This document shows, one piece after another, positions 25,440 through 34,301 of a stretch of DNA of 64,000 nt (its first letter is position 1; every line of letters starts with the position of its first letter). A program made the position numbers and the translations under genes. The notes under the pieces are model-generated. The model saw only the letters and a program-made list of their open reading frames with translations. It searched no databases and was not told the origin of the DNA. Source of the stretch: Rhizorhabdus histidinilytica (lineage in GTDB: Bacteria > Pseudomonadota > Alphaproteobacteria > Sphingomonadales > Sphingomonadaceae); NCBI RefSeq assembly GCF_900167915.1, contig NZ_FUYM01000014.1, forward strand, positions 1 to 64,000, given 5' to 3'.

Positions 25440-26723
25440 ATGGATCGCATCACGATAAGGGGCGGCAACCGCCTCAAGGGCCGCCTGCCGATTTCAGGGG
25501 CCAAGAACGCGGCGTTGACGCTGCTGCCTTGCTCGCTCCTCACCGCGGAGCGGCTGACCCTCACCAATCTGCCGCGTCTCGCCGACGTCGACAGCTTCGG
25601 CCACCTGCTCAACGAGCTCGGCGTCTCGACGACGATGAGCCGCGGCAATGGCGAGACCATCGGCCGGAAGCTCACCATGTCGGCGGGCACCATCGCCTCG
25701 ACCGTCGCGCCCTACGACATCGTCCGCAAGATGCGTGCGTCGATCCTCGTGCTCGGGCCCCTGGTCGCGCGGGCGGGAGAGGCGACCGTCTCGCTGCCGG
25801 GCGGCTGCGCGATCGGCAACCGTCCGATCGACCTGCACCTCAAGGCACTCGAAGCGCTGGGTGCGGAGATCGAGCTGGCGGCCGGCTATGTGAAGGCGAT
25901 CGCGCCGTCGGGCGGCCTGCGCGGCGGACGGATCAGCTTCCCGGTCGTGTCGGTCGGTGCCACCGAGAACGCGCTGATGGCCGCCGTCCTCGCCCAGGGC
26001 GAGACGGTGATGGAGAATGCCGCGCGAGAGCCTGAGATCGTCGATCTCGCCCGCTGCCTCGTCGCGATGGGCGCCGAGATTGACGGCATCGGCACTGACC
26101 GCCTCGTCGTCCAGGGCAAGACGAGCCTGCACGGCGCCGAATATGAGGTGATGCCCGACCGGATCGAGGCAGGCAGCTATGCCTGCGCCGCGGCGATCAC
26201 TGGCGGCGAGATCGACCTGGTCGGCGCCCGGACCGACGATATGGAGGCGATCCTGCAGGGCCTGCGCACCGCCGGTGTCGGGATCGAGCCGTTCGATGGT
26301 GGCATCCGCGTGACCGCGAACGGCAAGCTGCGCCCGCTGACCCTTTCGACCGCGCCGTTCCCGGCCTTCCCGACCGACATGCAGGCGCAGTTCATGGCGA
26401 TGCTCGCGATGGCGGATGGAACCAGCGTGCTGACCGAGACGATCTTCGAGAATCGCTACATGCACGTTCCCGAACTGACCCGCATGGGCGCGGACATCCA
26501 GGTCCATGGCCGCACCGCGATCGTCAAGGGCGTCGACCGCATCGTCGGGGCCGATGTGATGGCGACCGACCTGCGCGCCTCGATGAGCCTGGTGCTCGCC
26601 GGCCTCGTCGCCGAGGGCGAGACGCGGGTCCACCGGGTCTATCATCTCGACCGCGGCTATGAGCGGCTCGAGGAGAAGCTGTCGGCGGTCGGCGCGGATA
26701 TCGAGCGCGAAAGCGACGGCTGA
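25440..26723 (+). CDS. murA: UDP-N-acetylglucosamine 1-carboxyvinyltransferase
   Basis: A 427-residue enzyme catalysing the first committed step of peptidoglycan synthesis, transfer of enolpyruvate from PEP to UDP-GlcNAc. Lys22 lies in the conserved SGAKNAAL. The active-site cysteine is Cys123 in [15 protein letters not shown], the fosfomycin-sensitive form. Asp-containing [19 protein letters not shown] (about 238-256) and [18 protein letters not shown] (about 313-330) are as expected. Length is normal. It is monocistronic here, with a palindromic repeat 40 nt after the stop. Confidence 0.96.
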
Positions 26724-26764
26724 GCGATCTAGAGTATCGCGCATTTCGTTGGTGCATCTGCTTC

Positions 26765-26864
26765 CGCTCATCCTGAGGAGCCATTGAGCGAAGGCGAGAT
26801 GGCGTCTCGAAATATCCTTCGAGACGGGCCTTCGCCAAGCCTCGGTCCCTCCTCAGGATGAGCG
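26765..26864. repeat. 100-bp triple-nested palindromic repeat
   Basis: A perfect 16-bp outer arm (26765-26780 with 26849-26864, CGCTCATCCTGAGGAG), a middle arm GCGAAGGC/GCCTTCGC (26788-26795, 26828-26835) and a perfect 9-bp inner arm CGTCTCGAA/TTCGAGACG (26803-26811, 26818-26826). It could form a cruciform. It lies between convergent murA and the hemerythrin gene. The type is a dispersed intergenic REP/BIME-like element. Confidence 0.8.
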
Positions 26865-26886
26865 GGTCAGAGGAATAGCTCGACCG

Positions 26887-27447
26887 TCAGGCGCGTTCGA
26901 CCTCGTCGGGCTGCGCCTCGCAGGTCTTGCCGGTCTCGCCCGTCGCCATGATCTGGTTGTAGAGCTCGGCCTGGCGCGACCGGAGCCTCTCGCCCAACGC
27001 ATCGAGGTCGAGCCGGCCTTTGTCATGCGCCGCGCGGGCGTCCTCGAACAGTTCCTCGTCCTCCTCGTCGATATGGTGGACGGTCTCCTCACCGAGGACG
27101 TGGACCTTCGAGGCGAACAGTTCCTCGTCGCCGTCGAGTTGCTCGAGCTCGGCGATGATGCGCTTGCCTGACTGATGCTCGACGATACCTTCGTTGACCT
27201 CGTCGTCGCCGATCACCGGCTTGAGCGCGGGGTAGAGTATCTCCTCCTCGATCGCCATATGGACGGTCAGCCGCATGCACAGTTCGCGGGCGATCTCGAC
27301 GCGCCGCGTCGGACGCGCCTCCTCGGCTTCGTCGAACAGTTCCCGGAAGACATGATGTTCTTCCTTCAGCAGGCTGATCGCCATCGGATCGTCTGCCGCG
27401 ATCCGGTGCTTTCCCTCGGTGTTGCGCGAACCATATTTGCCCGGCAC
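26887..27447 (-). CDS. Hemerythrin HHE domain protein
   Basis: A protein of 186 residues from GTG 27447, which has a very strong AAAGGAGGT ribosome site. The four-helix hemerythrin domain carries the iron-ligand set His31/32 (EEHHVFRELFDE), His63 and Glu67 (HMAIEEEILYPALKP), His91 (EHQSGKRIIAE) and His124/125 (TVHHIDEEDEEL). Such proteins bind a di-iron centre and act in oxygen or nitric-oxide sensing and stress tolerance. An EcfG-type promoter lies 38 nt upstream, placing it in the general stress response by inference. Confidence 0.88.
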   Translation of the reverse strand: MPGKYGSRNTEGKHRIAADDPMAISLLKEEHHVFRELFDEAEEARPTRRVEIARELCMRLTVHMAIEEEILYPALKPVIGDDEVNEGIVEHQSGKRIIAELEQLDGDEELFASKVHVLGEETVHHIDEEDEELFEDARAAHDKGRLDLDALGERLRSRQAELYNQIMATGETGKTCEAQPDEVERA

Positions 27448-27484
27448 GGCCGACCTCCTTTGTGAAGAATTTCCATTTCGGATC

Positions 27485-27510
27485 AACGGGCCGGGGCTGA
27501 CCGATGTTCC
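27485..27510 (-). promoter_or_regulatory. EcfG-type general stress promoter
   Basis: On the minus strand the sequence is GGAAC, 17 nt, CGTT, an exact match to the alphaproteobacterial EcfG consensus. It ends 38 nt before the hemerythrin GTG. Confidence 0.7.
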
Positions 27511-27636
27511 CATCGCCTTGGTTAATCCATAACGGACCAATTGCCTGCTGACAGCCATGGGAGGGGCGCTAGTTCTTAACGGACATGGCACGCGGGGGCG
27601 AGCGAGCGGGTTGATGCGGCGTGCTGGAGGTCGCGA

Positions 27637-28521
27637 ATGACATATTGGGGCTCGGCTCCGATCATCCTGGTTTCCGCCGACACGGAGGAGGGGGTGGCGG
27701 CGGCGGCGAGAAGCGTTGAAGCCACTGGAGGACGGATCGCGGCATCGGTCGATATCGATACCGCGGCGGAACGGCTGGAGAGCCAGGTGGCGATCGACCT
27801 GGTCTGGGTCGATATCGCGGCCGATCATGGCCCGATCCTGGACCGGCTTCTCGAACGGCTGGTTGTGGGCACCGAGCGCGGCGATTTCGCGGCGCTGATC
27901 GTGATCCCGTCGGAACTGGTCGACATCGTCGCGTCGCAGATCGGCGGCAGCGCCGTCAGCATCCTGGTCGGCCGCAACGAGCGGGCGCTGGACGCTGCAT
28001 TGGCCGATCGGCTGGCGCGCGCGGCGCCGCAGCTTCGCGAGGACGGTGGCGACGAGGCGATCCGGCGCCACGACTTTCCGATCGAGAGCTTCGAGCAGGT
28101 GCACCGGCCTGTCCCAGTCGTGCGTGAAGGCGGCAGCGACGGGGAGGGGATCGGCTACGAGCCGCCGCCCCGCCCTGCGGTCATCGATGCCGGTGCGATC
28201 CGCGACATGATCCGTGCTCGTCGCCTGCGCGACGAGTTGTTCGGCGCCGGGCTGTTCGCCGATCCGGCCTGGGACATGCTGCTCGACCTGATGGCCGCGC
28301 GGCTCGAACGCCGCCCGGTCGCCGTATCGAGCCTGTGCATCGCCGCGGCGGTGCCGGCGACGACGGCGCTGCGCTGGATCAAGCAGCTGACCGAAGCGGG
28401 CTTGCTCCGCCGGGTCGCTGATCCAGATGACGGCCGGCGCGTGTTCATCGAGTTGACCGACCATGCCGCGTCGGTGATGGAGGCCTATTTCACGGCGATG
28501 CCGGCCGGCGCGCGGGGCTGA
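27637..28521 (+). CDS. Winged-helix MarR-type regulator with receiver-like N-terminal domain
   Basis: A 294-residue protein with a CTGGAGG ribosome site. Residues 185-294 form a MarR-like winged helix: RRLRDELFGAGLFADPAWDM, then SSLCIAAAVPATTALRWIKQ as the recognition region and the wing DPDDGRRVFIELT. Residues 8-135 alternate hydrophobic strands and helices like a response-regulator receiver (PIILVSADT, DLVWVDIA, ALIVIPSEL, SILVGRNE), but the phosphoacceptor pocket is not intact. A linker of about 50 residues joins them. The target genes are unknown. Confidence 0.65.
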   Translation: MTYWGSAPIILVSADTEEGVAAAARSVEATGGRIAASVDIDTAAERLESQVAIDLVWVDIAADHGPILDRLLERLVVGTERGDFAALIVIPSELVDIVASQIGGSAVSILVGRNERALDAALADRLARAAPQLREDGGDEAIRRHDFPIESFEQVHRPVPVVREGGSDGEGIGYEPPPRPAVIDAGAIRDMIRARRLRDELFGAGLFADPAWDMLLDLMAARLERRPVAVSSLCIAAAVPATTALRWIKQLTEAGLLRRVADPDDGRRVFIELTDHAASVMEAYFTAMPAGARG

Positions 28522-28537
28522 CCGGCCGGCTGGAAGA

Positions 28538-29857
28538 TCAGCCGATCGCGCGCAGCGCCTGTTCGAAGTCGGCGATCAGGTCGTCCGGGTCCTCGATGCC
28601 GATCGAGATGCGGACCAGATTGTCGCCGATGTCGAGCGCGCGCTTGCGCTCCTCGGACACCGACAGGTGGGTCATGCCGGCGGGATGGCTGGCCAACGTC
28701 TCGGTCCCGCCCAGGCTGACCGCCAGCTTGGCGATCTTGAGCGCGTCGAGGAAGGCGAAGGCTTCGCGCTCACCCCCCTTTAGGTAGAGCGAGAAGGTCG
28801 ATCCCGCGCCGTCGCAATGTCGCTGGTAAATGTCGGCCTGGCGCGATCCGGGCTGGAGGAATCCGAGATAGCCGACCCGGTCGACCTGCGGCCGGCCGCG
28901 CAGCCATTCGCAGACTTTGGCGGCGTTCTCGCCGGCCCGGCTCATCCTGAGTTCGAGCGTTTCGAGCGAGCGCAGCAGCATCCATGCGGTGTTGGGATCG
29001 GTGATCGTGCCGATCGTGTTGCGCATCGCGCGGACCGGATCGAGCAGCGCCTTGGCCCCGACCACGCCGCCAGCCACCAGGTCGCTATGGCCGCCGGCAT
29101 ATTTGGTCAGCGAGTAGACCACCAGCTCGGCACCATGCCGCAGTGGCTTCGACCAAAGTGGGCCGAGGAAGGTGTTGTCGATCGCAATCGGCGGCTTCTC
29201 GTCCTCGCCGGCGAACAGCCGGTCGCGCACGTCGCGGACCGCCTGCACGTCGACCAGCGCATTGGTCGGATTGGCGGGGCTCTCCAGATAGATCAGCGCG
29301 ACCCGGCCCTTCGCCTTGGCGGCGGAGATCACCGTGTCGATCTCCTCCGGCGTGGCGCCGGCCGGGAAATCGAGCCACGATACGCCAAACCGACCGAGGA
29401 TGCGGGCGATCAGCGTCTCGGTGGCGGCATAGAGCGGCGCCGAATGGACGATCACGTCGCCGGGACGGACCAGGCTGAGCAGCAACGTGGCGATCGCCGA
29501 CATGCCGCTGGAGAAGCTCAGCGCGTCCTCCGCATCCTCCCAGATGCCGAGCCGGTCCTCCAATATCTCTTGGTCCGGGCCGTTGAAGCGCGAATAGACG
29601 AGGCCCTCGGCCCCACCCGGCCGTTTGCCGGTGACGCCCTCGAAATGGCGCTTTCCGGCGGCGGCGTTCTCGAAGACGAAGGTGGAAGTCAGGAAGATCG
29701 GCGGCTTGAGAGCACCTTCCGACAGCATCGGATCATAGCCATGCCCCATCATCAGGGTGGAAGGCTTGAGCCTGTGGCCGCCGATCTCGAGGACCTCGGG
29801 CTTGGGGCGCCGGCGCGGTGTCGTGCCGCTCAGCGTATGTTCGGTATTTTTGGGCAT
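28538..29857 (-). CDS. Cystathionine gamma-synthase family PLP enzyme
   Basis: A protein of 439 residues from ATG 29857 (AGGA upstream). It is a Cys/Met-metabolism PLP enzyme with YSRFNGPDQEILEDRLGIWE near 110, SSGMSAIATLLLSL near 135 and the Schiff-base lysine in VVYSLTKYAGGHSDLVAGG near 245. The ending SHPAGMTHLSVSEERKRALD is typical. The family includes cystathionine gamma-synthase, O-acetylhomoserine sulfhydrylase and methionine gamma-lyase, and motifs here do not decide between them. An XRE regulator gene lies directly upstream on the same strand and may control it. Confidence 0.85.
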   Translation of the reverse strand: MPKNTEHTLSGTTPRRRPKPEVLEIGGHRLKPSTLMMGHGYDPMLSEGALKPPIFLTSTFVFENAAAGKRHFEGVTGKRPGGAEGLVYSRFNGPDQEILEDRLGIWEDAEDALSFSSGMSAIATLLLSLVRPGDVIVHSAPLYAATETLIARILGRFGVSWLDFPAGATPEEIDTVISAAKAKGRVALIYLESPANPTNALVDVQAVRDVRDRLFAGEDEKPPIAIDNTFLGPLWSKPLRHGAELVVYSLTKYAGGHSDLVAGGVVGAKALLDPVRAMRNTIGTITDPNTAWMLLRSLETLELRMSRAGENAAKVCEWLRGRPQVDRVGYLGFLQPGSRQADIYQRHCDGAGSTFSLYLKGGEREAFAFLDALKIAKLAVSLGGTETLASHPAGMTHLSVSEERKRALDIGDNLVRISIGIEDPDDLIADFEQALRAIG

Positions 29858-29947
29858 GGATATCCTGCGCATATCTTTTGTGATGGGCAGGAAGATGCGC
29901 CTTGCCCACTGCGCTGACAAGCGGGAGGGCCTTCAGGCGAGACGAAG

Positions 29948-30511
29948 TCAGGCGAGCGGCCGGAGCAACTGGATGGCAACCGCCAGCCACGGCGCGTCGA
30001 CGATCTGCTGGCGTGATCCCTGGCCGGGGGGCAGGATCTGCAAGCGGTGGCCGTCATGGTCGATCAGCCTGCCGAAGACGAAGCGCCCACCCGCGCGCGG
30101 CGCCAGCACGTCGCGATTGAGCGCCTGGCCGAAGGAGCGCAGGTCGAGCCGCTCCAGCCAGATCATGTCGCCGGTGCGATATTCGCCGACGCTGGTTTCG
30201 ACGAGCATGGTCAGCCCGCTATAGGAGGGGCGGGGCAAGGCGGCGATCTGTGGCTGGCGCGGCGCGGCGGCGCCGTCGGGGCCGAGCAGGGCGAGGATGT
30301 CGAGCGTGGCCTGTTCGGGAACGCGGACCAACTCGGCGGCTTCGACGCCGAGCGCGGCGGCGATGCGGTTGAGCCAGCGGATCGAGACGGTCCGCATCCC
30401 GGTTTCGAGCCGGCCGATCGTCTGCGCCGTCGTCGGCGGTACGCAGCGGTCCGCTACGTCCTGGAGCGTCATTCCCTTGGCGCGCCGTACTTCGCGGATG
30501 CAGCTTCTCAT
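29948..30511 (-). CDS. XRE-family transcriptional regulator
   Basis: A 187-residue protein. The N-terminal helix-turn-helix is residues 5-60: IREVRRAKGMTLQDVADRC, TTAQTIGRLETGMRTVSIRW and LNRIAAALGVEAAELV. The C-terminal 100 residues form a beta-rich domain (GEYRTGDMIWLERLD; RDVLAPRAGGRFVFGRLID) similar to the ligand or S24-like part of phage-type repressors. No self-cleavage Ser-Lys pair can be claimed. It lies 90 nt upstream of the gamma-synthase-family gene and is divergent from the SOUL gene. Confidence 0.75.
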   Translation of the reverse strand: MRSCIREVRRAKGMTLQDVADRCVPPTTAQTIGRLETGMRTVSIRWLNRIAAALGVEAAELVRVPEQATLDILALLGPDGAAAPRQPQIAALPRPSYSGLTMLVETSVGEYRTGDMIWLERLDLRSFGQALNRDVLAPRAGGRFVFGRLIDHDGHRLQILPPGQGSRQQIVDAPWLAVAIQLLRPLA

Positions 30512-30642
30512 CGGCTCCTGACCCAGGCGGCTGGTAAAGCGGTGGCTGCATAGCGAAGTGCGCCTGCCCGGTACAAGGACGGGCCGGAAGAAACTGGCAA
30601 TTCCCGGGAGGCCCGCCTATTTCCGGCGCGAACGGAGGATCG

Positions 30643-31239
30643 ATGGCGAAGATCGGCTGGGGCAAGATATTGGCGGGCGTGGCCACTGCCGCCGCGGCCG
30701 GCGCGGCCTATGTCTATTTCAAGCAGCGCGCAGCGCGGGCGCCGATTCACGAGACGCTGGCAAGCGACGGGCCATTCGAGATTCGCCGCTATCCGGCCCT
30801 GCTCGTCATCGAGACCGCCCAATATGGTAAGCGCGACCGTGCGCTCGGCAACGGCTTCGGCCTGCTCGCCGACTATATGTTCGGCGAGGGACGCGGCGGC
30901 GAAGAGATTCCGATCACCATGCCGGTGCTGGCCGGAGCGCTGCCCGGCGATGCGTGGCGCATCCGGTTCCTGCTGCCGCAGGGCATCGATCGCGAAAGCC
31001 TCGATCCGCCCGGGCCGGGGATATCGCTCGCCGAGATCCCGGCGCGCGAGGTCGCCGTCATCTCGGTTCCCGGCAAGCCGACCGACCGTCTGTTCGCGGC
31101 GAAGGCGGACGAGCTCGGGCGCTGGATCGAGGGGCAGGGGCGCAGGGCCGCCGGGGATGTCGAGCACGCCTATTACAACTCGCCGCTCAAGCCCGGCACG
31201 ACTCTGCCCAACGAGCTGTTCATTCCGCTCGCGACCTAG
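30643..31239 (+). CDS. SOUL heme-binding family protein
   Basis: A 198-residue protein. An N-terminal hydrophobic helix (ILAGVATAAAAGAAYVYF) anchors or exports it. The SOUL/HBP domain follows with FEIRRYPALLVIETAQYG near 45, EEIPITMPVLAG near 88 and RIRFLLPQGID near 107. It ends YYNSPLKPGTTLPNELFIPL. The family binds heme or tetrapyrroles weakly. The bacterial role is unknown; heme handling near the membrane is a guess from the family. A 7-bp hairpin lies 17 nt after the stop. Confidence 0.85.
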   Translation: MAKIGWGKILAGVATAAAAGAAYVYFKQRAARAPIHETLASDGPFEIRRYPALLVIETAQYGKRDRALGNGFGLLADYMFGEGRGGEEIPITMPVLAGALPGDAWRIRFLLPQGIDRESLDPPGPGISLAEIPAREVAVISVPGKPTDRLFAAKADELGRWIEGQGRRAAGDVEHAYYNSPLKPGTTLPNELFIPLAT

Positions 31240-31255
31240 GCAAAAGGGCATCGGA

Positions 31256-31275
31256 CTGTGGCGGAAAAGCCACAG
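31256..31275 (+). terminator. Weak stem-loop after the SOUL gene
   Basis: CTGTGGC (31256-31262) pairs perfectly with GCCACAG (31269-31275) around GGAAAA. No T-run follows, so it is more a 3'-end or leader structure than a strong intrinsic terminator. The rest of the 31240-31482 gap is the long leader of the ompA gene. Confidence 0.4.
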
Positions 31276-31482
31276 GTGGCAATAGTCGCGAAATTTTTTC
31301 CGTTGATCGCAACCCTTTCACCGAAAGCTCGTTTAGCGGCTGTCTGGGGGATCCGATGCGGTTCCGGAATGGATGTCGTTTCCGGATCGGTTCGTCGCAG
31401 AAACGGATGCGCTTGCGCGTATCCGGGTGATTGGGTTAGGTGAACGCAGTTCCATTGGGAACCTGTTGGAAAGGGGAATGAT

Positions 31483-32604
31483 ATGCGCAAGCTTGCCATC
31501 CTGGCGGCCCTAGCATCTACCGCGCTCGCAGCGCCGTCCTTTGCTCGTGACAACGCCTGGTACGTCGGTGTCGAAGGCGGTGGTATGTTGCATGAGGACA
31601 TGAAGTTCGACGTCGGTCCGTCGACGCTGTCGCCGGGCGGCCGTGCAACGGTCGACTCCAAGACCGGTTTCGACGTCGACGGCATCGTCGGCTATGATTT
31701 CGGCATGTTCCGCCTTGAAGGCGAAGTCGGTTACAAGCGTGACCGCGTGAACAGCTTCACGACCAGCGCGTCGCGCACTCCCGCCGCTGTCGGTGGCGCC
31801 GGTGCTCCGGCCGGGACCTATCCGGACGCTTCGGGCAAGAACAGCGCCCTTAGCTTCATGGTCAACGGCCTGCTCGACTTCGGTGGCGAGGAAGGCTTCT
31901 CGGGTTACATCGGCGGTGGCGCCGGTATCGCCCGCGTCAAGTTCGCCGGCTACAATGTGTCGGGCGACGACTTCCTGAACGACTCGGACTCGAAGTTCGC
32001 CTGGCAGGCGATCGCCGGTGTCCGTTATCCGGTGTCGACCAACGTCGACGTCGGCCTGAAGTATCGCTACTTCAACGTCAAGGATGCGAAGGTATTCGAC
32101 CGCCTCGGCGCCGAATATGAGGGCACGTGGCGTTCGCACAGCCTGCTGCTGAGCCTCGTCTACAACTTCGGTGAGCCGGCTGCTCCGCCGCCTCCGCCGC
32201 CGCCCCCGCCGCCGCCGCCTCCGCCCCCGCCGCCTCCGCCGCCGCCTCCGCCGGTGGTCGAGACTCCGGGTCCGTTCATCGTGTTCTTCGACTGGGATAA
32301 GTCGGACATCACGGCGGAAGCCGCGTCGATCCTCGACAATGCTGCCAACGCCTATGCGACGACCGGCCAGGCGCGGGTCCAGCTTGCCGGCCACGCCGAC
32401 AAGTCGGGTAGCGACCAGTATAACGTCGGCCTCTCGCAGCGTCGTGCCGACGCGGTGAAGGCCTACCTCGCTGGCAAGGGCGTGCCGGACTCGGCGATCA
32501 CGACGGAAGCGTTCGGTGAGAGCCGTCCGCTGGTCGACACCGCCGACGGTGTCCGCGAGCCGCAGAACCGTCGCGTCGAAATCACCTTCGGCGCCGGCAT
32601 GTAA
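31483..32604 (+). CDS. OmpA-family outer-membrane protein with 23-proline linker
   Basis: A 373-residue protein. The signal peptide is MRKLAILAALASTALAAPSFA. Residues 22-230 form an eight-strand OmpA-like barrel starting DNAWYVGVEGGG and ending LLLSLVYNFGE. Residues 235-257 are 23 consecutive prolines. The C-terminal peptidoglycan-binding domain has FFDWDKSDIT, AGHADKSGSDQYNVGLSQRR and EPQNRRVEITF, with the Asp and Arg that contact diaminopimelate. It links outer membrane and cell wall. The strong terminator at 32644-32670 suggests high expression. The proline run should need EF-P for translation. Confidence 0.93.
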   Translation: MRKLAILAALASTALAAPSFARDNAWYVGVEGGGMLHEDMKFDVGPSTLSPGGRATVDSKTGFDVDGIVGYDFGMFRLEGEVGYKRDRVNSFTTSASRTPAAVGGAGAPAGTYPDASGKNSALSFMVNGLLDFGGEEGFSGYIGGGAGIARVKFAGYNVSGDDFLNDSDSKFAWQAIAGVRYPVSTNVDVGLKYRYFNVKDAKVFDRLGAEYEGTWRSHSLLLSLVYNFGEPAAPPPPPPPPPPPPPPPPPPPPPPPVVETPGPFIVFFDWDKSDITAEAASILDNAANAYATTGQARVQLAGHADKSGSDQYNVGLSQRRADAVKAYLAGKGVPDSAITTEAFGESRPLVDTADGVREPQNRRVEITFGAGM

Positions 32605-32643
32605 GCGGCTGTGTCATCGATCCGTCGATGACGCGCAGAATTG

Positions 32644-32670
32644 GGGTCGGCCTTCGGGCCGGCCCTTTTT
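32644..32670 (+). terminator. Rho-independent terminator of ompA
   Basis: A 9-bp GC-rich stem (32644-32652 with 32657-32665, one wobble) closes on a stable TTCG tetraloop and is followed by TTTTTC. Confidence 0.9.
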
Positions 32671-32752
32671 CTTTGTCCTCAACACTTTATTCAGCGATGG
32701 GGATGGGGCATTGTCGGCATCCGTTGGGGGCTGCCGATGAAGGAGATATAGC

Positions 32753-33301
32753 ATGTCCCGCACCCGTTCGCTTTCTATGGGCCTCCTTGCCGCATTGCCG
32801 ATCCTGCTGGCCGCGCCCGCCGTGGCGTTGGCGCATGATCATGGCCATGGCGGCGGGGCGATGGCCGACCTGATCGACGGCCAGGGCCAGACCAAGGGCA
32901 AGGCGACGATCCGGCAGGGCAAGGACGGCATTGAGGTCGACGTGAAGGCGGTCGGCCTGCCGGCCGGCGTCCACGCCGTCCACGTCCACACCACCGGTAC
33001 CTGCACCGGCCCCGACTTCACCAGTGCGGGCGGGCATTGGAACCCCGGCAAGAAGCAGCATGGCCACGACAATCCGGCCGGCGCCCATATGGGCGACATG
33101 CCGAACATGACGGTCGGTGCCGACGGCACCGGCGAACTCAAGACCGTGATCAAGGGCGGAATGCTGACCGACGGTGCCATGCCGCTGCTCGATGCGGACG
33201 GCGCTGCCGTCGTCGTCCATGCCGCCGCCGATGACTATAAGACCGATCCGACCGGCAATGCCGGCGGCCGTCTCGCCTGCGGCGTGATCAAGGCCGAATG
33301 A
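32753..33301 (+). CDS. sodC: Cu/Zn superoxide dismutase family protein
   Basis: A 182-residue periplasmic protein with signal peptide MGLLAALPILLAAPAVALA and then a His-rich start, HDHGHGGG. Copper and zinc ligands are recognisable in VHAVHVHTTGTC near 77, SAGGHWNPGKKQHG near 94, HMGDMPNM near 115 and VVVHAAADDYKTDP near 155. The disulfide partner is in GGRLACGVI. The conserved arginine of the active-site lid is present in GGRLAC. It detoxifies superoxide in the periplasm. The stop overlaps the phosphatase start as ATGA. Confidence 0.88.
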   Translation: MSRTRSLSMGLLAALPILLAAPAVALAHDHGHGGGAMADLIDGQGQTKGKATIRQGKDGIEVDVKAVGLPAGVHAVHVHTTGTCTGPDFTSAGGHWNPGKKQHGHDNPAGAHMGDMPNMTVGADGTGELKTVIKGGMLTDGAMPLLDADGAAVVVHAAADDYKTDPTGNAGGRLACGVIKAE

Positions 33302-33783
33302 CCGACGGCCGGCCGCCGCGCATCCTGTTCGTCTGCCTGGGGAACATCTGCCGTTCCCCCTTGGCTGAGGCGGCAATGCGCGCGGCCGCCGAGCGCGAGG
33401 ATGTTCCGGTCGAGGTCGATTCCGCCGGCACTGGCGACTGGCATGTCGGCAAGGCGCCCGATCGCCGCGCGATCGCGACCGCGTACCGCCATGGCCTCGA
33501 CATCGCCGGGCTGCGCGCGCGCCAGGTCGGCGCCGACGACTTCCGCGCCTTCGACCGGCTGGTTGCGCTCGACCGCAGCAACCTCGATACGCTGCGCGCG
33601 ATCGCGCCCGAAGACGGACGAGCGCAGTTGTCGCTGCTGCTCGATCACGTCGCGGGCCGTGAGGGCGAGGACGTCGCCGATCCCTATTTCGGGGAGGACG
33701 AGGGCTTCGAGCAGGCCTGGCGCGACATCTGCGCCGGCGTCGGCGGCCTGCTTGCCGAACTCGCGGGTCAACCGAGCCGGTAG
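33298..33783 (+). CDS. Low-molecular-weight protein-tyrosine phosphatase
   Basis: A 161-residue cytosolic phosphatase. The P-loop CLGNICRS starts at the catalytic Cys13 and includes Arg19. The general acid is the Asp of ADPYFGEDEGFEQAWRDI near 128. SAGTGDWHVGKAPDRRA is the usual second block. In Proteobacteria such enzymes dephosphorylate exopolysaccharide tyrosine kinases or act more generally, and no partner kinase is adjacent. It is translationally coupled to sodC and overlaps the convergent thpR by 16 nt. Confidence 0.92.
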   Translation: MTDGRPPRILFVCLGNICRSPLAEAAMRAAAEREDVPVEVDSAGTGDWHVGKAPDRRAIATAYRHGLDIAGLRARQVGADDFRAFDRLVALDRSNLDTLRAIAPEDGRAQLSLLLDHVAGREGEDVADPYFGEDEGFEQAWRDICAGVGGLLAELAGQPSR

Positions 33784-34301
33784 CGCGCGATCGCCGAATA
33801 GCTGGCGCCCGATGCGCCAAGGTGGCTCTCGTAGAGCAGGAAATGGTCGAATTGCCCCTCCACCGGGTCGGGCCAGAGGCTGTCCATCGGTAGCCTTCCC
33901 GACGGCGCCTGCCCGCGTGCGAAGCGGGCCAGGGTGATATGCGGCACGAACGCCCGTTCCTCGGGTGGGATCCCCGCCCGCACCAACGCCGCTGTCACCG
34001 CCCCATGGAGCGACTTCACCGGAGGATGCGGCGTCACGCCCGCCCAGATATTGTCGATCCGGCCGCGACGGTCGAAGCAGCCGACTCCGTCGAGCCGCAG
34101 CGTGAAGGCCGGATGGGACACCGCACCCAGCGCCGCGGCGACGTCCTCGGCGACATGGCGATCGACCTCGCCGACGAAACGGAGGGTGAGGTGGAGCTGG
34201 GCGTCGTCCTGCCACCGAGCGCCGGGAATGTCGCCCATCGCGGCGAGCAATGCCTCACGCATCGGAAGCGGCGGACGCAAGGCTATGAACAGGCGGTGCA
34301 T
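33768..34301 (-). CDS. thpR: RNA 2',3'-cyclic phosphodiesterase
   Basis: A 177-residue member of the 2H phosphoesterase family, which opens 2',3'-cyclic phosphates to 2'-phosphates and shows ligase activity in vitro. Both catalytic HxTx motifs are present: His37 in HLTLRFVG and His121 in HITLARF. The N-terminus MHRLFIALRPP is typical. It converges with, and overlaps, the phosphatase gene by 16 nt. Divergent from the Bax inhibitor-1 homologue. Confidence 0.92.
   Translation of the reverse strand: MHRLFIALRPPLPMREALLAAMGDIPGARWQDDAQLHLTLRFVGEVDRHVAEDVAAALGAVSHPAFTLRLDGVGCFDRRGRIDNIWAGVTPHPPVKSLHGAVTAALVRAGIPPEERAFVPHITLARFARGQAPSGRLPMDSLWPDPVEGQFDHFLLYESHLGASGASYSAIARYRLG

Noticed and set aside
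26887-28464. 525-codon minus-strand frame starting at 28464
   Set aside because: Only its C-terminal 186 codons, from GTG 27447 with a strong ribosome site, are hemerythrin; the rest is antisense to the MarR-type gene.
32185-32253. Proline run as an assembly error or unstable microsatellite
   Set aside because: Codons are mixed (CCG, CCT, CCC) and the frame stays intact through the OmpA C-terminal domain.
32160-32348. Poly-glycine frame opposite the OmpA linker
   Set aside because: It is simply the reverse reading of the proline codons.
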